From: Anoplolepis gracilipes
Taxonomy: Eukaryota > Arthropoda > Insecta > Hymenoptera > Formicidae
Length of the DNA: 64,000 nucleotides
Assembly (NCBI RefSeq): GCF_047496725.1
Contig: NC_132979.1
Coordinates: 4,357,501-4,421,500, forward strand
Direction of reading: 5' to 3'
Shown here: in pieces, positions 1-14,500 of the stretch
How positions within the stretch are numbered: position 1 is the stretch's first letter
Layout of the letters: every line of letters begins with the position of its first letter
The notes under the pieces: generated by a model
Told to the model about the DNA's origin: nothing
What the model saw: the letters and a program-made list of their open reading frames with translations, nothing else
The model's database searches: none
Position numbers and translations under genes: made by a program

Positions 1-1596
1 TTTCCACATAGACATAGATCATAGCTTTTTCGGAGCTGAAATGAACAGCAGCGGAAAAATGGACAAGACCTTTTTCTTTCAATCGTATTATTTTAATACA
101 TTTCTAGCTACGCGTTGAATTTTTTATTAATCACGAAAAGCAATGATTAGGTTTTCACAAATAATAGAGAGACAAAATTATTTATTTATAAAATCTGCGA
201 TATAATCAGTGTAATTATTATCATCTGTATAATGATATATTGCTATAAAAATTTTATAAAATTGAAATGGTTGCAATTTAGCATTTCATAATACGCGACT
301 ATTCAATACTTTTTCTCGTTGAATATTTGTTATTGATGATTCGCGGAAGCATATCGGCGTATTGACGCCAAATGGTATAAAAGTCCTGTACCTGTTGCTA
401 GTCTGCAGTGGTGCGCTATATCAATCATTTTCCCTCTAATTAAGGAAATTATGAAATAAAATATCTGCATTGAAAAACGATCGTTCTCTGCTCTTCGAAA
501 AAGAACTCGATAAAAAGGATTTTTGAAAAATTTCGTGCTTTCAGACCGTTTCGCTTTGCGACAAAAAGTTGGACGATGATATTATTAAAATGTACATGGA
601 TATATACTGTGCGAATGTGAATCGAAGCTTACGCATACTCGAAAAAGTAAAATAATTATGTGACGGAGATAAATCGTTTTGGAAAAACGAGACGTTATCA
701 CGCTAAAATCCCGCGTAAATGGTAGCCGTGCACGCTGCTCTTTGAACGGATTCCTAAAAGTGATAATAATTCCGCAATCTCGGGGATTAAGTCGGCGGCA
801 AGAGATTCTCAAGTTTAACTCTTAACCCGCCCGACACTCCGGTAATGTTCCGAGTGCCGAGCGAGAAGGGGATTTAACGGTCTGACAGAAGAGAAATATT
901 CTCGGAATTGTACAAAAATCGCGGTCGTAAAAAAAGACTGAAACTGCGCAATGGCAGCGACGGGCAAAAAAAGAATCTCGATAATCGTCAACCTTCGCGC
1001 GAAGCCGGGCTATTTCCAAAGGAAATTACTTTTCTCTGTTTGAAAATGCTCAAAAATCCGACGTAGTTTTGTTACGGGATACGGTTTCGCAAACTCCTCG
1101 TCCTCGATCGCGAATCGCACGTGTGAAATTATCCGTTCGTACGCCCTATATGTAACTCTATCGTATTCAATGACTACGTTCTACAATGGCCATGCTTACG
1201 TGGATAAAACCATGGAAAAAGAATGTTATTAAAATTGATGCTCATCATTTTAATCCCGATGTTTTCACTGATGACATTTTTCCTGCTGTGAAGACACTAG
1301 GATCTTCCTACATTTCCTATTCGCATTTCTTATGAAAATGAGTTCTCGGCCTAGTCATGCGGTTCGGAAGTCGTAGCTGAAAGAATATGTTGCTAAGAAA
1401 AAAAGGTGAGAGGAAGATCGGCAGAAAGTTCGTAAACTTCGCTATACTATCAGATAGATTGTGTGCAAACTTAAGAGTATTTTTCATTTTTTTGTTTCTG
1501 TTTTGAACAAACTCCATTTGCGCAGATTACAAGATACTGCATTGACGCCAGCATTCATGTGTGTGTAAATGTATATATGTATATGTATATTATATG

Positions 1597-2447
1597 CAGG
1601 ATGTCCCGTGAGTAAACTGATAACTTTTATAATTTAGTGTTCCAGAGATTATTCTAAACAAAAAAGTTTACGTACACTATAAATCAATTCGACTCATTTA
1701 TTTAAATATAAAGGATTTAATTCTCGTCAGTAACGCAAAGTTCTGACAACGACTCCCGACCTCGTTTTATAAGATATCAGTTTTTATTAGATACGCGGTG
1801 TGTCACCCTAAATATTTATTTAAAATTGATTGGCGTTTTAGTAATGCTAAATTTATAATCATACATTGTTATTACTACTTTTGTAAATACATTTAGTATT
1901 GTTTCAAAATGTCAAGTAAAGTCACATTATTTTTAAAACATGCCTCGATTTATAACTTTAGAAACTAATATTCTGTAAAAATTATAAATCTCTGGTATTT
2001 TTGATTTATTACAATATTAATTTCGTATACTCTTACTCCGTACTGTTATTTTTGACACCTTCTAACCGTAGGTGAGTCAGTATATTTTTGATAAGTTTAT
2101 TAATATGTAAAATTGTTTTAAAAAAATCTCAAAAAAATTATATACTTTCTTTGATCCTTCTAAATAAAGACTAAAATAATAAATTTAAAAAATAACTTGC
2201 TTAAATATATTGTTTCATGATTATTCGTTTTCGAGAAATTGACGCAGCTAGAAAAATCACGAAAGTAACGTATCAGTACGGAAAAAAGGTTAATAAAATT
2301 ATTTATTTATTTGTTAACAAAATTCTTATTATAATATCTCGATAACTGAGCTGAATTGATCTATAATGTACATAAACTTTTTACTTAATTTCTACGACTT
2401 CTAGAATACATTGTAGAAATTTGTCTGTTTACTCGCGAGACACCCTA
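1597..2447. mobile_element. Decayed DNA transposon with long terminal inverted repeats
   Basis: The left end CAGGATGTCCCGTGAGTAAA and the complement of the right end TAGGGTGTCTCGCGAGTAAA match, and similarity continues inward for about 110 bases (both arms then carry AAAAAGTTTAYGTACAYTATA, then ATCAATTC and CTCA). The element is about 850 bp, AT-rich, and has no transposase frame, so it is a non-autonomous copy. It sits in TA-rich flanks, so the target-site duplication cannot be read; superfamily unassigned (Tc1/mariner-like is possible). Confidence 0.7.
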
Positions 2448-3351
2448 TATATACATATAATGTGTTATATATTTATTCTGTTAAAACTGTTGCCTATAAA
2501 TAATTATAAAAATTATTATAACTCGCAATATTCGCAAAGAGAAGATACAAAAGAAAAAATATTGTATATATAATTTTAAATATAATTTTAAAATAATACA
2601 TTTTTAAATAATTTCTTAAAATCATTGAGTTTTAAATCTATTAATCATTGTACATCGCATACGTAAAATTTTTTAAGATAACTAAATTTTCTTATTCGGC
2701 AAAATTTTATTCCGCCGAATATAATTGTATAAAAATTGTATGTGGTCTAACATCGTCTAAAATGGGGAATTCATTGTATTTAGAGTATCTATTGTATATC
2801 ACGTTTGCACTAATAGCGTATCATTATCGTTACGTGATTATCACGATTATTGCAACTGTTATTGTTACTGCTGTGATTAGCGCAGTGAATGTTTTTTTCA
2901 CAAAAGGTTCATTGGCAAAGATTTATGCATCGTTGTGCGAACGGCAGGAAAAGCGTCTTACGAAGACGTCTCATTTAACTAATTGATTTACTTTACTGTT
3001 TACAAATGAAATTCGATTGCGAACGAGAAGCGCGGCCGTTACTTATTGTTAGTTCGCTAAACTAACGAAGGAAGAACTGTATTAAACAGTAGGCGCTAAA
3101 TCCTCATCGACACATTCGCAACTGATACGTTGGAACAAAACAATATTTAGATTCCGGACGAGTAATTTGCAGGAAGTTAATTTGTTTCTCCTTTCGCGCA
3201 ATTAATTCTTCGACAGCTTTAATAACGTTTTAATTAACTTCTTCAAGCTTTTCAGGATTGTTTGAAATTTCGCAACGACGGAAAATGCATTATTTCACCG
3301 TCATTAGCTCTTTATTCGCTCCTTTTCTTCTCTATGACGCACATAATATTC

Positions 3352-3355
<4 letters not shown>

Positions 3356-3428
<73 letters not shown>
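3356..3428. repeat. Microsatellite (TA)n then (TG)n
   Basis: About 24 TA units pass directly into about 12 TG units. Confidence 0.95.
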
Positions 3429-3430
<2 letters not shown>

Positions 3431-6237
3431 TATGTAACTGCTATAGTTTTTAAATTGGTAATTATAGATGCACAAATGTCGAATCGTATCAGAGCGAGTT
3501 AAATGAAAACGAAGCTAATCTGCGCCATCAGCGCTAGTATAAAACTATAAATGTAGTTTCTACATGTAAAAAGAGAGAAAAAGAGAATATGATGTATCTA
3601 TGTGCACTTCATGCTGACATTTTCGTCCGTTGTAAAAGACCGACCGTTAATAGCTTTAGGTATCTGAATATGTCTCGACATGGAAGTCACACAGAAAAAT
3701 TTTTTATCTGATGATAATTAATATGTATACTTATTGTAAGTATACATATAGCGCGCGCGCGCTGTAATATACACACACATATATTCATCGATAATACAGA
3801 TTATACATTACATTACGTTGGGCATTAAATTACGTTGGCAAAAGATAGTTCATGGTGTTTAATAAGCCGGAATTAAGTGTCAGCAGCTTACTACAGCAGG
3901 ACTATGACCGTGACAACTTTGACATATGTTCTACTTACATTATAGAGAGTAACTTGATAAGACTATTAGGATAATCTGACAAGGCTGTATCAGACTCTGT
4001 GAAAACTTATATGTACGTATGTATGTGTACATTGAGTGTCACATTTAGAATATAATTACATGTCTGTTGGGAAATGTTAAATAAAAATAATCATAAACAT
4101 ACAAATAATTATTAAAATAAATTGATACGATGGAAAAAGATAAAATAAAAATGTATGGAGAGTATTTATTACTTATTATATTTTATTAAAACTATGAAAA
4201 CACTATTAAATTTTCTTATAAATATTAGGAGAGCTCTGAAAAAATGATCTAAAAATAGATCTAATGATACAGAGAATATATAATAAAAAAGATGGTAGAT
4301 CTTGCGACTCAATTTGCAGATTGACACATAAACATATGACAGCGGATATCAAGTAATCAATACATCTCAAAATTGAAATTATTATAAGATCGCTATTCAT
4401 TCATAAAATGATACAGTTGCCGTGATACTTAAGTACATAAGTCAAACGATATATACAATTGGCCGTTATATTTTCTATGAATGAATTTTCATGATTTTAC
4501 GAGATTCTTTTACTCTGCGTCTTTTCCCTCTCTAGCAGTCGTGATAAACGGAACCGTTTGACGTCGTTCCGCTGCGGCAAAAGCGAAAGTTTCAAAAAGT
4601 TCCGGCACGTACTCTCGGGAAACAGTTTCCGTTTCTCAAAGATTCATGTCGTCCCAATCGCATTACGGTTTCACCCACCCACACATGGGCGCAAGACTGC
4701 ATCGTAGTTATAACTACGATGTCGTAAATTCATGCTATCGCAAACGTATATAGATCTACATAAAACTACTTGATGTATTGTACAAACGGATTGTAATTGA
4801 AGTATGAGCACCACGTTAATTCTACATATCAAACGTAAAGTTGAATTATCGTTGATCGTTTCAGATCGAATCAAATCTGCCAGTAGTCTACCTTATACTT
4901 TGCTGGCTGACATTCCTATTAGAATAACTCTATGAATAACGTCACGCTGCGAAGTGCAGTCGCGAACGAAGTTATCGCAATCATAACTATTACATTGCTC
5001 CAGGAATTTGTAACAAAGTTAGAGGTGCATATCGTATGGTGAATAAGTTGACACCATCGTCCCGTGATATGTGTAATAGCTAACTAGCATAGTAATGGAA
5101 TGGCTCGCGAGCAATATATTTATGCAAGCAAAATAAATTTTTCTCGAATAAATAAAATAATAAATTGAATTAAATATATTGTAGTATTAATTAAAATATT
5201 TAATGTTGCGAGAAAATGTAAATATCCATTTTGATACTTTCGGAGTAAATAGAGATAATGTCTTGTGTGTTCAAAGGACATAATTGTATTAATTAAACAG
5301 CGCATATCATCAATAATTAATTCTATAATAAAATAATAACATTACATAATTTGATATTAATTCGATCACGCTCACGACGCATTTATACTAAACTAAAAAT
5401 AATTTCGCATTTATGTGCACACACCCACACACACATTACGGAAACTTATAACATTTCTTTTTTATTTACTCTTGTTCTAGCAAACATATTATATTTTCAA
5501 ATTCATAATTTGTTTATACGAAATAATTTAAGTCTAAATTATTATTTAATACACACACTGAGAAAAAAAGTCGTTAACTTAACTAAATACGTTTAGTTGG
5601 TTATAATCTTTTTAATTCTAATATATAGATATTTAAGTCAAATATAAAATATTTATACTGTATAAATATATATACAGTATAAATACATATTAAAGTAATA
5701 TCAAAGTAATATCAAAATAATATTAAAGTAATATACATAATATAAATTAAAAGAAACATAATTTAAACAATGTGCTTCTTAATTTTTTTTCGTCCTACAA
5801 TCTAATCCTTAAAATATTTAATTTACAGCGGGCGAAGAAAAACAGAGTTTGTGTAACTTACTTGTACTTTTGAATTACATATTTTTGTTTCTATAACTAT
5901 TGCCAGAAGATCGTTTTCTTTTTATTTTGAAAACATGTAATATAGATCAAGTTTGAGCATATTTACCATCATTCCATCCAACTTCCGCGTCCGTTCGTCT
6001 TTCTATCGCTTTTTCTGCAATTTTAATTTTCCGAGAGCATGTATCATCGTTACAGTGAGAAACGATATCGCTATATCGATCGATCTATTCGCGCATGGAT
6101 CTCCTATTGGCGAAAACTAATAACGTTTCGCAAATATACCTACCGTCTCGATTTCGCGGATCGCCTTCGTTTCCATCGGTCTCTCGACGTATCGCAACCT
6201 AGATTACCCTGTATATTGTTGTTTCGCTTTTTTTCGT

Positions 6238-6280
6238 TCTCTCTCTCTCTCTTTCCCCCCCTCTCTCTCTCTCTCTCTCT
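6238..6280. repeat. Microsatellite (CT)n
   Basis: CT repeats interrupted by a short C run. Confidence 0.9.
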
Positions 6281-9200
6281 TTTCATTTCTCTATTTTTGT
6301 TTCTCGTTTTGCGTGTCTCAGAAGAGTGAGGGTAACATGACGCAATTGAAGTTCGCCTGATTGATGATGCAAATCAGGGAATATCTCCGGGGAATATCGG
6401 GCTATTTTACAATTTAGCGCTGTTTTTCATATGATGATATTTGAAATCAGGGAGAACAAAGGATGAGAGAACCTCAAGTGCTTCATACGCCGAGTTCGCG
6501 GATTCATGTTCTCGAGCGCGTGTCCACACCAGAATTAAATCCTGTCAAGTGGTTTTCGTGCCAGTGTATGCGTTACTTAACAAATGAAACGAAATGACCC
6601 ACAATCGGCGTGACAGTCCAGAAATCAAGAGTCTCGAAAGGAATACAACAAGCGACAAACCCTGAAAGAATGCGTTATCGTAACAACGTTTGTTATTCTT
6701 ATCGAAAAATAACTATCGATTTAATCATAAAACTATTAATTTAATTATTTGAATCTGACACACTTGAACAAACTGCAGCTATAAAATATTATCTATTTTT
6801 TTTTTTAAAGAAAACTGGGATTTATCGTCGCGCAATGTTACTCGTTATGTAACTTGTGCTTCTGTTAGGACGGACACAAGAGACAGCTGCCATACGATTT
6901 ACGTAAAGTGATCGCTATATCGAAGCGCGGATTTAATGAGAATTTTAACGACTGCATAGATTGGCAGGGGAAAAAATAAAAAAAAAAGATAGAAAAAAAG
7001 GAAGAAAAAAAAAATAATAGATGCAATCGGATAGGTGAAAACGGTCTCTCGAAAACGAAGCTAATTCACGCTTTTTTCCGTGTTTCGCAACGATGTCATG
7101 TGTACGATACGAAAAACTGAAGCCAGCGTTTTCGACTATGCTGAACACGTGACCGTGACATTCGTAATATGCCAACATCGCGGCCTTCTTATCGGATTAC
7201 AATCGATTGATCCGCCTAGAGGCACAGAGGCTGGCACGATTCCTATCTCCTGATCCCTCCCTCTCCTACCCCCTCAAGTTACGCTTATGGAATTTATCCG
7301 GAATCCCGACCGGGCCCGGTATCGTAACACACAGTCAATTTGTATGCTCGCACATACGTACGTACGTAGGGCATGTAATACATGGGGGGGCATATAATAC
7401 ACGCGACGAATCCGCGCTATCAGAAAATGCTCGAGGGCTACACACGAGTCTTGCTCTGTATCTATGTACATATGTCATCTATACTGATACCAACACTTGC
7501 CTGTTCTATGGGTTATCTGGAAATGGGACCGGGAATTATGTAGAACACAGATCAATGGTAATCGCTATTGATTAATTCTAGAGTGAGATTCTGCGGATAG
7601 AATAATCTCTCGTAGCGATTAAATGTCCCCGTCTACTTACATTCTGCATAATTGTTCGTAATAATATAAGATATATACAACTTTTGAAAAAGTATACATC
7701 GTACTGTTGATGAAACATTAGGTATGACTTTTGGGAATTTTTCGCGGCATAAAGTGTTGCTGTAATAATAAAATAAAAAAAAAAGGAAAATAAAGTTAAA
7801 GATTATTATCCTCTGAAAAATCTCGCATAGCTTCTACGATACCAAAAGCATGACAAAATTTACAATGCTCGTTGAAGGTTGAGCATCTTATTCCGCTACG
7901 TAAATGAAGATGTCAACTTAAATAACATAAATAAAACAATGTACAAGGAAGCAGTAAGGAATGAAAATACGGAATAGTCACGTTTCACGCAATTCGACGC
8001 GCATCGTAAACTGTCCTCGCGCGTCTCAACGTATCTTCGTTCGTGCGCGAAATATTATTGCCGGCAAATTTGCAAGAGAACGAACGTAATATGCTTTACG
8101 TTTTGTCGACACTATAATACACTTTATGTTCTCATTCTCCGCGTAGAAACGTATCGCGTAGCCGCGTTTACACTCTGTCAGCCAGTCGTGCAAGCACTCG
8201 CAAACTATCCCCGCGCGTTTCGTACCCGCGTGAACGCTGCGTGCGTGCCGTTGCATGCACATGCAAGCGTACAATTCGCATGCAGGCGCAACATGCGATA
8301 GAGGAGAAAGAGAGGTTTTGTAGAGTCGACGTGTGTACGTGCGTCGCGCAATCCCAAGGCGACGCTCCTCGGCATTATCGTCAGCTAAATCCCGTTTACA
8401 CCGACGTTTATCCCTGGCTAAAATCCGCTTAGGCTACGACGCCGACGACGGCAGTTGAAAATCCGAGGATATGACGGGACGCCTCTCACACGCTCGCTGT
8501 AAATGAGTACTTGGATTTTAAGAGACACGTGCCGAGTGCCGAGATGCGTAGGATCGTTTCCGTAGGTTTTGTCGGACCTGCACCGGAAATTGTCGCGAGA
8601 AGCTGTCCGATGCACACGAATACATTTGCGCATGTTTCTTTCGTATTGTATATTTTAGACAAATAAGAGCGAAACGCGCGCAATTACATATGTCAGAATC
8701 ATCTGCGGATATATGGAAGATTTGAGACTTCTTCTACAAAAATGTCAGAAAATAACAGATTTACAGACGCGTAGAGAAATTGGCAGGAAATATCTAGCTC
8801 TGCGTTTTTGCATTTCTGTAAAAAATTTATCAATCAAGAGGGTGCAGTACATATAAATAGATATATAAAAAGTGAAAGCAGAGAGAGAATATTAATCACT
8901 TGTATTATTACATTTTTTTATAAATCTGAAAACAGCTGTTAAATGTACTGTATAACAGAATAAAGCTCGCCTTTCAATGTTCTTGCAACTATGTAGAATT
9001 TAACGCTGTATCGTATATCTCCTTTGAATCAAAGTTACCAATAGGAACTTATGGTCCATAGACCATAGGATAGAATCCTACTCGGTAGCGATAACTTTAC
9101 AGAACTACAGAGCAGAAATTCAAAACAGCAAGAAAGTTGCAAAATAATCCAGTATTTATAAATCTCGATGTAGATACTGATTGTGAATTTATAATAAACA

Positions 9201-11448
9201 CTTAATTTAAAATTTATGTATTTAATTGCTTAAATATTGATTACTGAACTTATATTTACTAGATGTTGAACAAATTGCGTAATTAAATTACAAAAACAAG
9301 ATGAATTTCAATATATTTATATATAAATAAATAAATAAATAAATATATATATATATATATATGCATATTATATCATATTTCTTAATATATATATATATAA
9401 TTTTAGATTACAATTTCTTAACATAATAATTTTGGAATCTAAATAAAATTAAATTCTAAATTTCAATTTTTTTCTTCATTAGTTTGTATACAGTATGGAC
9501 TTGTAATTACAGTACAATACGTGACTTCATCACTGTGAGCACAATCATGTGACACGGAGAACGCGAATCTATCTGCAGCTGCGCAGAAATTAACTTATTT
9601 GAGGACGGCTGACAGAAGCAAAATGCATTGTAAACTGTACATCGCGCGTTTATTTAAGCGGTGGTCAAATTATGCAAATCAGCGGGTGCCAATCGAATCG
9701 TTCGACGTATTCTCGATGCAGGTGATGCTCGGGGGGTTTCATTCGCACACGATTGTGATTTGGTTTCCCTAGATATTCACGAATGTCATCCGCCAATTCG
9801 ATTTTCCTCAGCCACAATCGATACGATTGGCGCTTTCCACCCGATTACTTGTTTGCAAATTTGTGTATTTGTATTTTGTCCTCTTTTCCGTTGTTAGAAT
9901 AACAAAATGAAAAACATTTTTAAATTCTACTCAAATAAAATGAAAGGAACATATGAATGTATTTATTTATTGAGAAAAAAATTTGCAAAAATGAAGAAAA
10001 ACGCTTTATGAAACGAAAAATGGAAATTATATAATTTTTTTGATACACATATTAGAATATTAATATCAACATTTATATTGATATCGTGATCACATTTATA
10101 AACAAATACTTCAAAAGGCGAATATTTTGTCAATAAAAAAAATGTATAGTGTATAGTGCATATATACAGATATATATATATATATATATTCTCTTTTTGG
10201 TTTTATTTTACAAAAAATATTTTTTTCTATAAATATTTTCTACTTTCTTTTAAAAATATTGTTTTTTTCTTCGTATATATACTTTTTTATTCGTAACTCA
10301 TTATTTTAATATTGTGGTCATTGACATATATTTTAAATAACTTTTAAAATAACAATAAAGAAAGTTTTTATATTCATTAGACCGACAGAATTATTATGGC
10401 TCTTTTTAGGCAAACTTGTACTAATGACAAGTCTGGTGCGAAAGAAAAAAAAGAGACCGTAATTAAGCGTTCGTTTGAAACGACGCATTAAGAATCTATT
10501 TTATTATAGAAAGTGCCCTCTTAAAAGCAAGGAGGAAAAAGTCGTAGCTTAGCATGCAGGAAATTTTGCGTTCACATTATTCTAAATTCACGAGATGTAA
10601 AGTTCGTTTATTTCTGCACTCACCTTATGCTTTTATGTGAATATTGCCGTTCTTCTTTTTTTATGGCGCGCGTAACGATATAAAAGTAGTTGCAAGAATG
10701 GAAGGTATTTACGTCGCTATTTTACTGGAATACGCCAAGAAACTCTCTCGCGTTTAAATCGACATGGATTGCCCGATAAATGTGTAGCCTATCCCGATAG
10801 GATGGCTACATTTAACACCAGCGGAATTAGCGCAAGAGAAAACAACAAATATGCAGCTATATTTTCTATTGGATCAGTTTCTTCACCGATGAAAAACTGA
10901 AAGAAGTTTCACGATAAACCGAGTTAAGAATGATTTAATTTCTCTAATCAAAAGATTTCCCGGTCTCTGAGAACTCGAAAATGTTGGTCTTGCATTTAAA
11001 TGACGAAGAAAGTTTTCTCCTTCTGTGCAATCAGGACTTTCTATATTTTACATGTACAATTAAATTTTCATTTAATCAAATAGATTGAAATTTATTATTA
11101 TCATTATAATCTCGAAGAATCTATATAGATTAGAAAAAATAATTATTAAAATATATTAAATTTCTTTCATAAATTTATTATTTCTGACACTTTCAAATCT
11201 ACCATATCCATTTTTTAATTTCATTATCTTTGGAAAAATCATCATCGTAATTCAATTTACTTTAGATCACTTTAAGAGATTTAACTGTTTATTTTTTATA
11301 TTTATATAAATTATATTTATTATACTTTTTTTATTGCTTTAGCTATAAATGATTAAACATAAAAAGAGTATGAATTATGCATGTAATAAAACATTAATTT
11401 TCATCATATTTAATGATTTTGATGTAGCTTTATCATGATAATCTTCAG

Positions 11449-11564
11449 GTGACGGAAATGTCAGCTTCGAAGAATTCGTCGAGATCGTGAGTAACATTGG
11501 TGCAAATACGGCTGCTCCCTCGGATCAGGATCAGGAGGAGCAAGAATTGCGAGACGCCTTTCGA
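11449..11564 (+). CDS. Calmodulin-like gene, exon a (end of EF-hand 2 and linker)
   Basis: Acceptor TCTTCAG before 11449 and donor GTAAGT after 11564. It carries two bases finishing a split codon, then 38 codons ending LRDAFR. The loop positions 5-12 of EF-hand 2 are here; positions 1-4 must come from an upstream exon. The Gln/Asp/Glu-rich stretch is the linker between the two lobes. It ends in phase 0 inside the entering helix of EF-hand 3. Confidence 0.88.
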
Positions 11565-14500
11565 GTAAGTATAATAAGCACAATTCTACGTCGTTCGTTT
11601 CATTTGAATTCCCGGATCGCGTGGTCAGGCGCTTTTACATCCTGGATTGATCCACGCAATTGTTAGATAAATTTAACCGCAACCTTACGTAGGTTAAGCA
11701 CGCTAATGTCGACTATGTAGTATTTTCTCGCAGACTAGGCAATTTTCGATCGGATTACTGGGATCGTTTTCGGACAACTTCTTTACACGAGCCAAATGAG
11801 AGGATTTGCTTTCAACATCTTTTCACAAGATGATAGAGCCTGCTCTTTCGCAGGAGACTGAGATAAGACGATAGCTACTTTGCAAATTATGCTCTAGTGG
11901 CTCCTTAGGACATTGTTCATGGAATGCAAAAGTTTGTAATGGCCAAGCGACATGCAATGTGAATACTTGAGTGTTCTATGTATACTTTATGCATCATATT
12001 AACAAGTTTTTCGCTGCGCGGATGTTTTATGGTTAAATGGTGAAACGTTTGATCAGTCCTTATCATCAAGTGTATCAGAATTTTTATTTTTATTTTCTGA
12101 AAGTTCATAAAATTTATTATTTTTAATTGAAAGAACAGAATCGCGGTATTCAGTTAATTTTTTTTAGATTAATTATGATCATTTGTACGACAGGCTTTGC
12201 GTATATTTAAACTCCATAAATCTTGAATATTTAATATTGTTTTGTAATTATACTTCCATTATTTCGAACCATTTAATTATTACAATTTCTTCAACAGCTT
12301 CTGATTTTTCCTTGTTGACATTGATTTTATTTTATTCATTGCAATGATACGATCTTATTCCTTTAGATGTGAATTGTATACATTTTTTAGAGCCGCTTGA
12401 AAGGTTTTATTCCACTTAGGGAATAATAAATAGGTATTAAATAAATAAACGAGCAAATAAATTATATCTATCGGGGTTTTATATGAAAAATTTGATTCCC
12501 AAAAGAATCATGAAAAAGGGATCAGAAAACTTGAAACTCTGAGCTTGATAGGGTTCCCAGAGAGTGCAATTCTCGATCTTTCTGTAATAAAATAAATTCC
12601 AATCCTGCCTTGCTTACCCCTCATCAAAATTTCCGACACGTTTACTACGAATGTAAAAAATGTATAAAACGTTTGACAACATCGACCCCATAATATACTC
12701 GCAGTTACGTATGTATAATGCGGTTATTTAAACTGACACACGTGGGAAAATGCGAGGCACGAAATAAAGAAAATCTTTACACGGTATCTGTGCGGGTGAA
12801 ATGCAAATCCCATAGAAGCAACATGATGGAATTACGTGTACATATACATATATATATATATATATATATATCACGAATAAAAGACTTGATGAATACTTCG
12901 AATAGAAATTGCATACAATATTTACGCCACTTAGAGCAAAATTGCACGTAAACTGGCATTATTTTGTTCGTTATTGGAAGAAGGCAGAAGATTAAAAATT
13001 TTTTTTTTATTTCTCAAATTTCTCCTTTGTATATATATGTTTTATGGCGCAGACCAGAATTGATAAGACAAATTAATATAATAAAATAAAAAATATAATC
13101 AGACTTGATCTTTAGCAGAAAAATTACACAAAATATTTTTAAAAAATTTTTTAGAATTAGGTGATAGATTTAGGATCTATCCTTTATCTCGAATCTCGAT
13201 AACATCGATATAAAAATATTTAATCTTATTACATGCTGACTTTATGGGCGCAAAATGCTGAAAGATGAAAGGATCATAAAGCTTTACGTTTTACTACTTG
13301 TTATCAACGAAGATATTCTTCTATGAATAATGCATCTGCCCGCTGTACATGTACCTTTCGCTTTACATTAAATTATAAATAAATCAGGATCAGCACAAAT
13401 ACTCTGTTTAATGTAGCACGGCTTTTTAAGCTTGTTGCAAAAAAAATGCATTCTGTGATTTAATCGTATAAAGTTTTCTGTTACGATTAAAATTGATTGA
13501 TCAAAAGTCTCGCGCTTTGCGCATAAGCTTTCGCGATTTTTTTAACGAGAATGGATAGTTTAACGCACAAATACATCCACAAAAAAAAAATACAAAAATA
13601 TAGAGCCTCCCATCTACGAGAAAAATAAATACTTAAAGTATATCTAAAGACACGGATGGAATTTATCGAAAATCTGTAAAAGTTTTCCAATGAAGAAGAT
13701 CAATCTAAGGAGGAAAAGTTGGTAAAGAGATAGGTTCGTAAAGATATATACGCGAACGAATTCCTTGTCTCGAAAAGATGGTGAGGTGCAAGTTACAACG
13801 GAACGAAGGAAAACATGGAGTGCCGACTTCACCAGAAGTGAACTCGATCGGTGTACGATCGCTTTACAAGTACCATTGGTATTTGTTCGGGCTACCTGAC
13901 CAGATCGGTTGCCTGTAGTCACCGCCAGGTCCTATTCGCTCGCGAAGAACGTACGACGTTTGATTTTACGGAATACCGAATCTAATTCGCGCTGACCTCA
14001 CCTTCTCGCCAAAGACAAACGTGTTTCGACATTTTAACCGAATCGAGAAACTCCGAGAAAAGTCGTACAAGTCTCGTAAATCGTATAAACACGCGCAAGA
14101 TGTAATATATGACCGCAAATTCACTTTGCGAAGGGAATTTTTTTTTTCTTTTTATCAGTCGAGCACATCCGGGATTTTATGTTTCAATTTATACCGATAT
14201 ATTTTAAGACGTTTTTGACGGATTTTTCAATCGACCAGATCTTACAGTTTCAAAATGCGTGAACGAATTTCACGACGTTTTCGACAGGATCATTGTGACT
14301 TGAAATGACAGCGAAAGTTATGAAGATAAAGCATTTCTGATTAATTCGCCTGCTCGAGCAGAAGTGATTATAATAATTCCATTAAAGTCGCTAAATCTCA
14401 GAAAGCTTATTAAGATTGAGGCGCCAAGTGGAAACGAGCAGCTGATCTCGATTATTACTCATTCAACTTCCTGTCGCGTAGGCAAATGAGCATTCTATAC

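Larger units (their letters stand above)
1..11448. other. Upstream intron or intergenic DNA of the calmodulin-like gene
   Basis: No exon with EF-hand 1 coding potential was found. Contents: the inverted-repeat element at 1597-2447, (TA)n/(TG)n at 3356-3428, several perfect palindromes (3721-3749, 4700-4721, 5650-5685), short tandem repeats at 5688-5740, (CT)n at 6238-6280, a CpG-richer stretch at about 8,000-8,620, and (TA)n runs near 9,324-9,362 and 10,169-10,189. The open frames here (up to about 120 codons) show no recognisable domain. Confidence 0.5.

Noticed and set aside
2648..2986. 112-codon plus frame with a hydrophobic middle
   Set aside because: AT-rich composition, no recognisable domain, no splice or promoter context; hydrophobicity is expected from AT-rich codons.
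7207..7575. 122-codon plus frame
   Set aside because: Contains low-complexity ACGTACGTACGT and GGGGGGG runs, has an overlapping minus frame, and no domain; chance frame.
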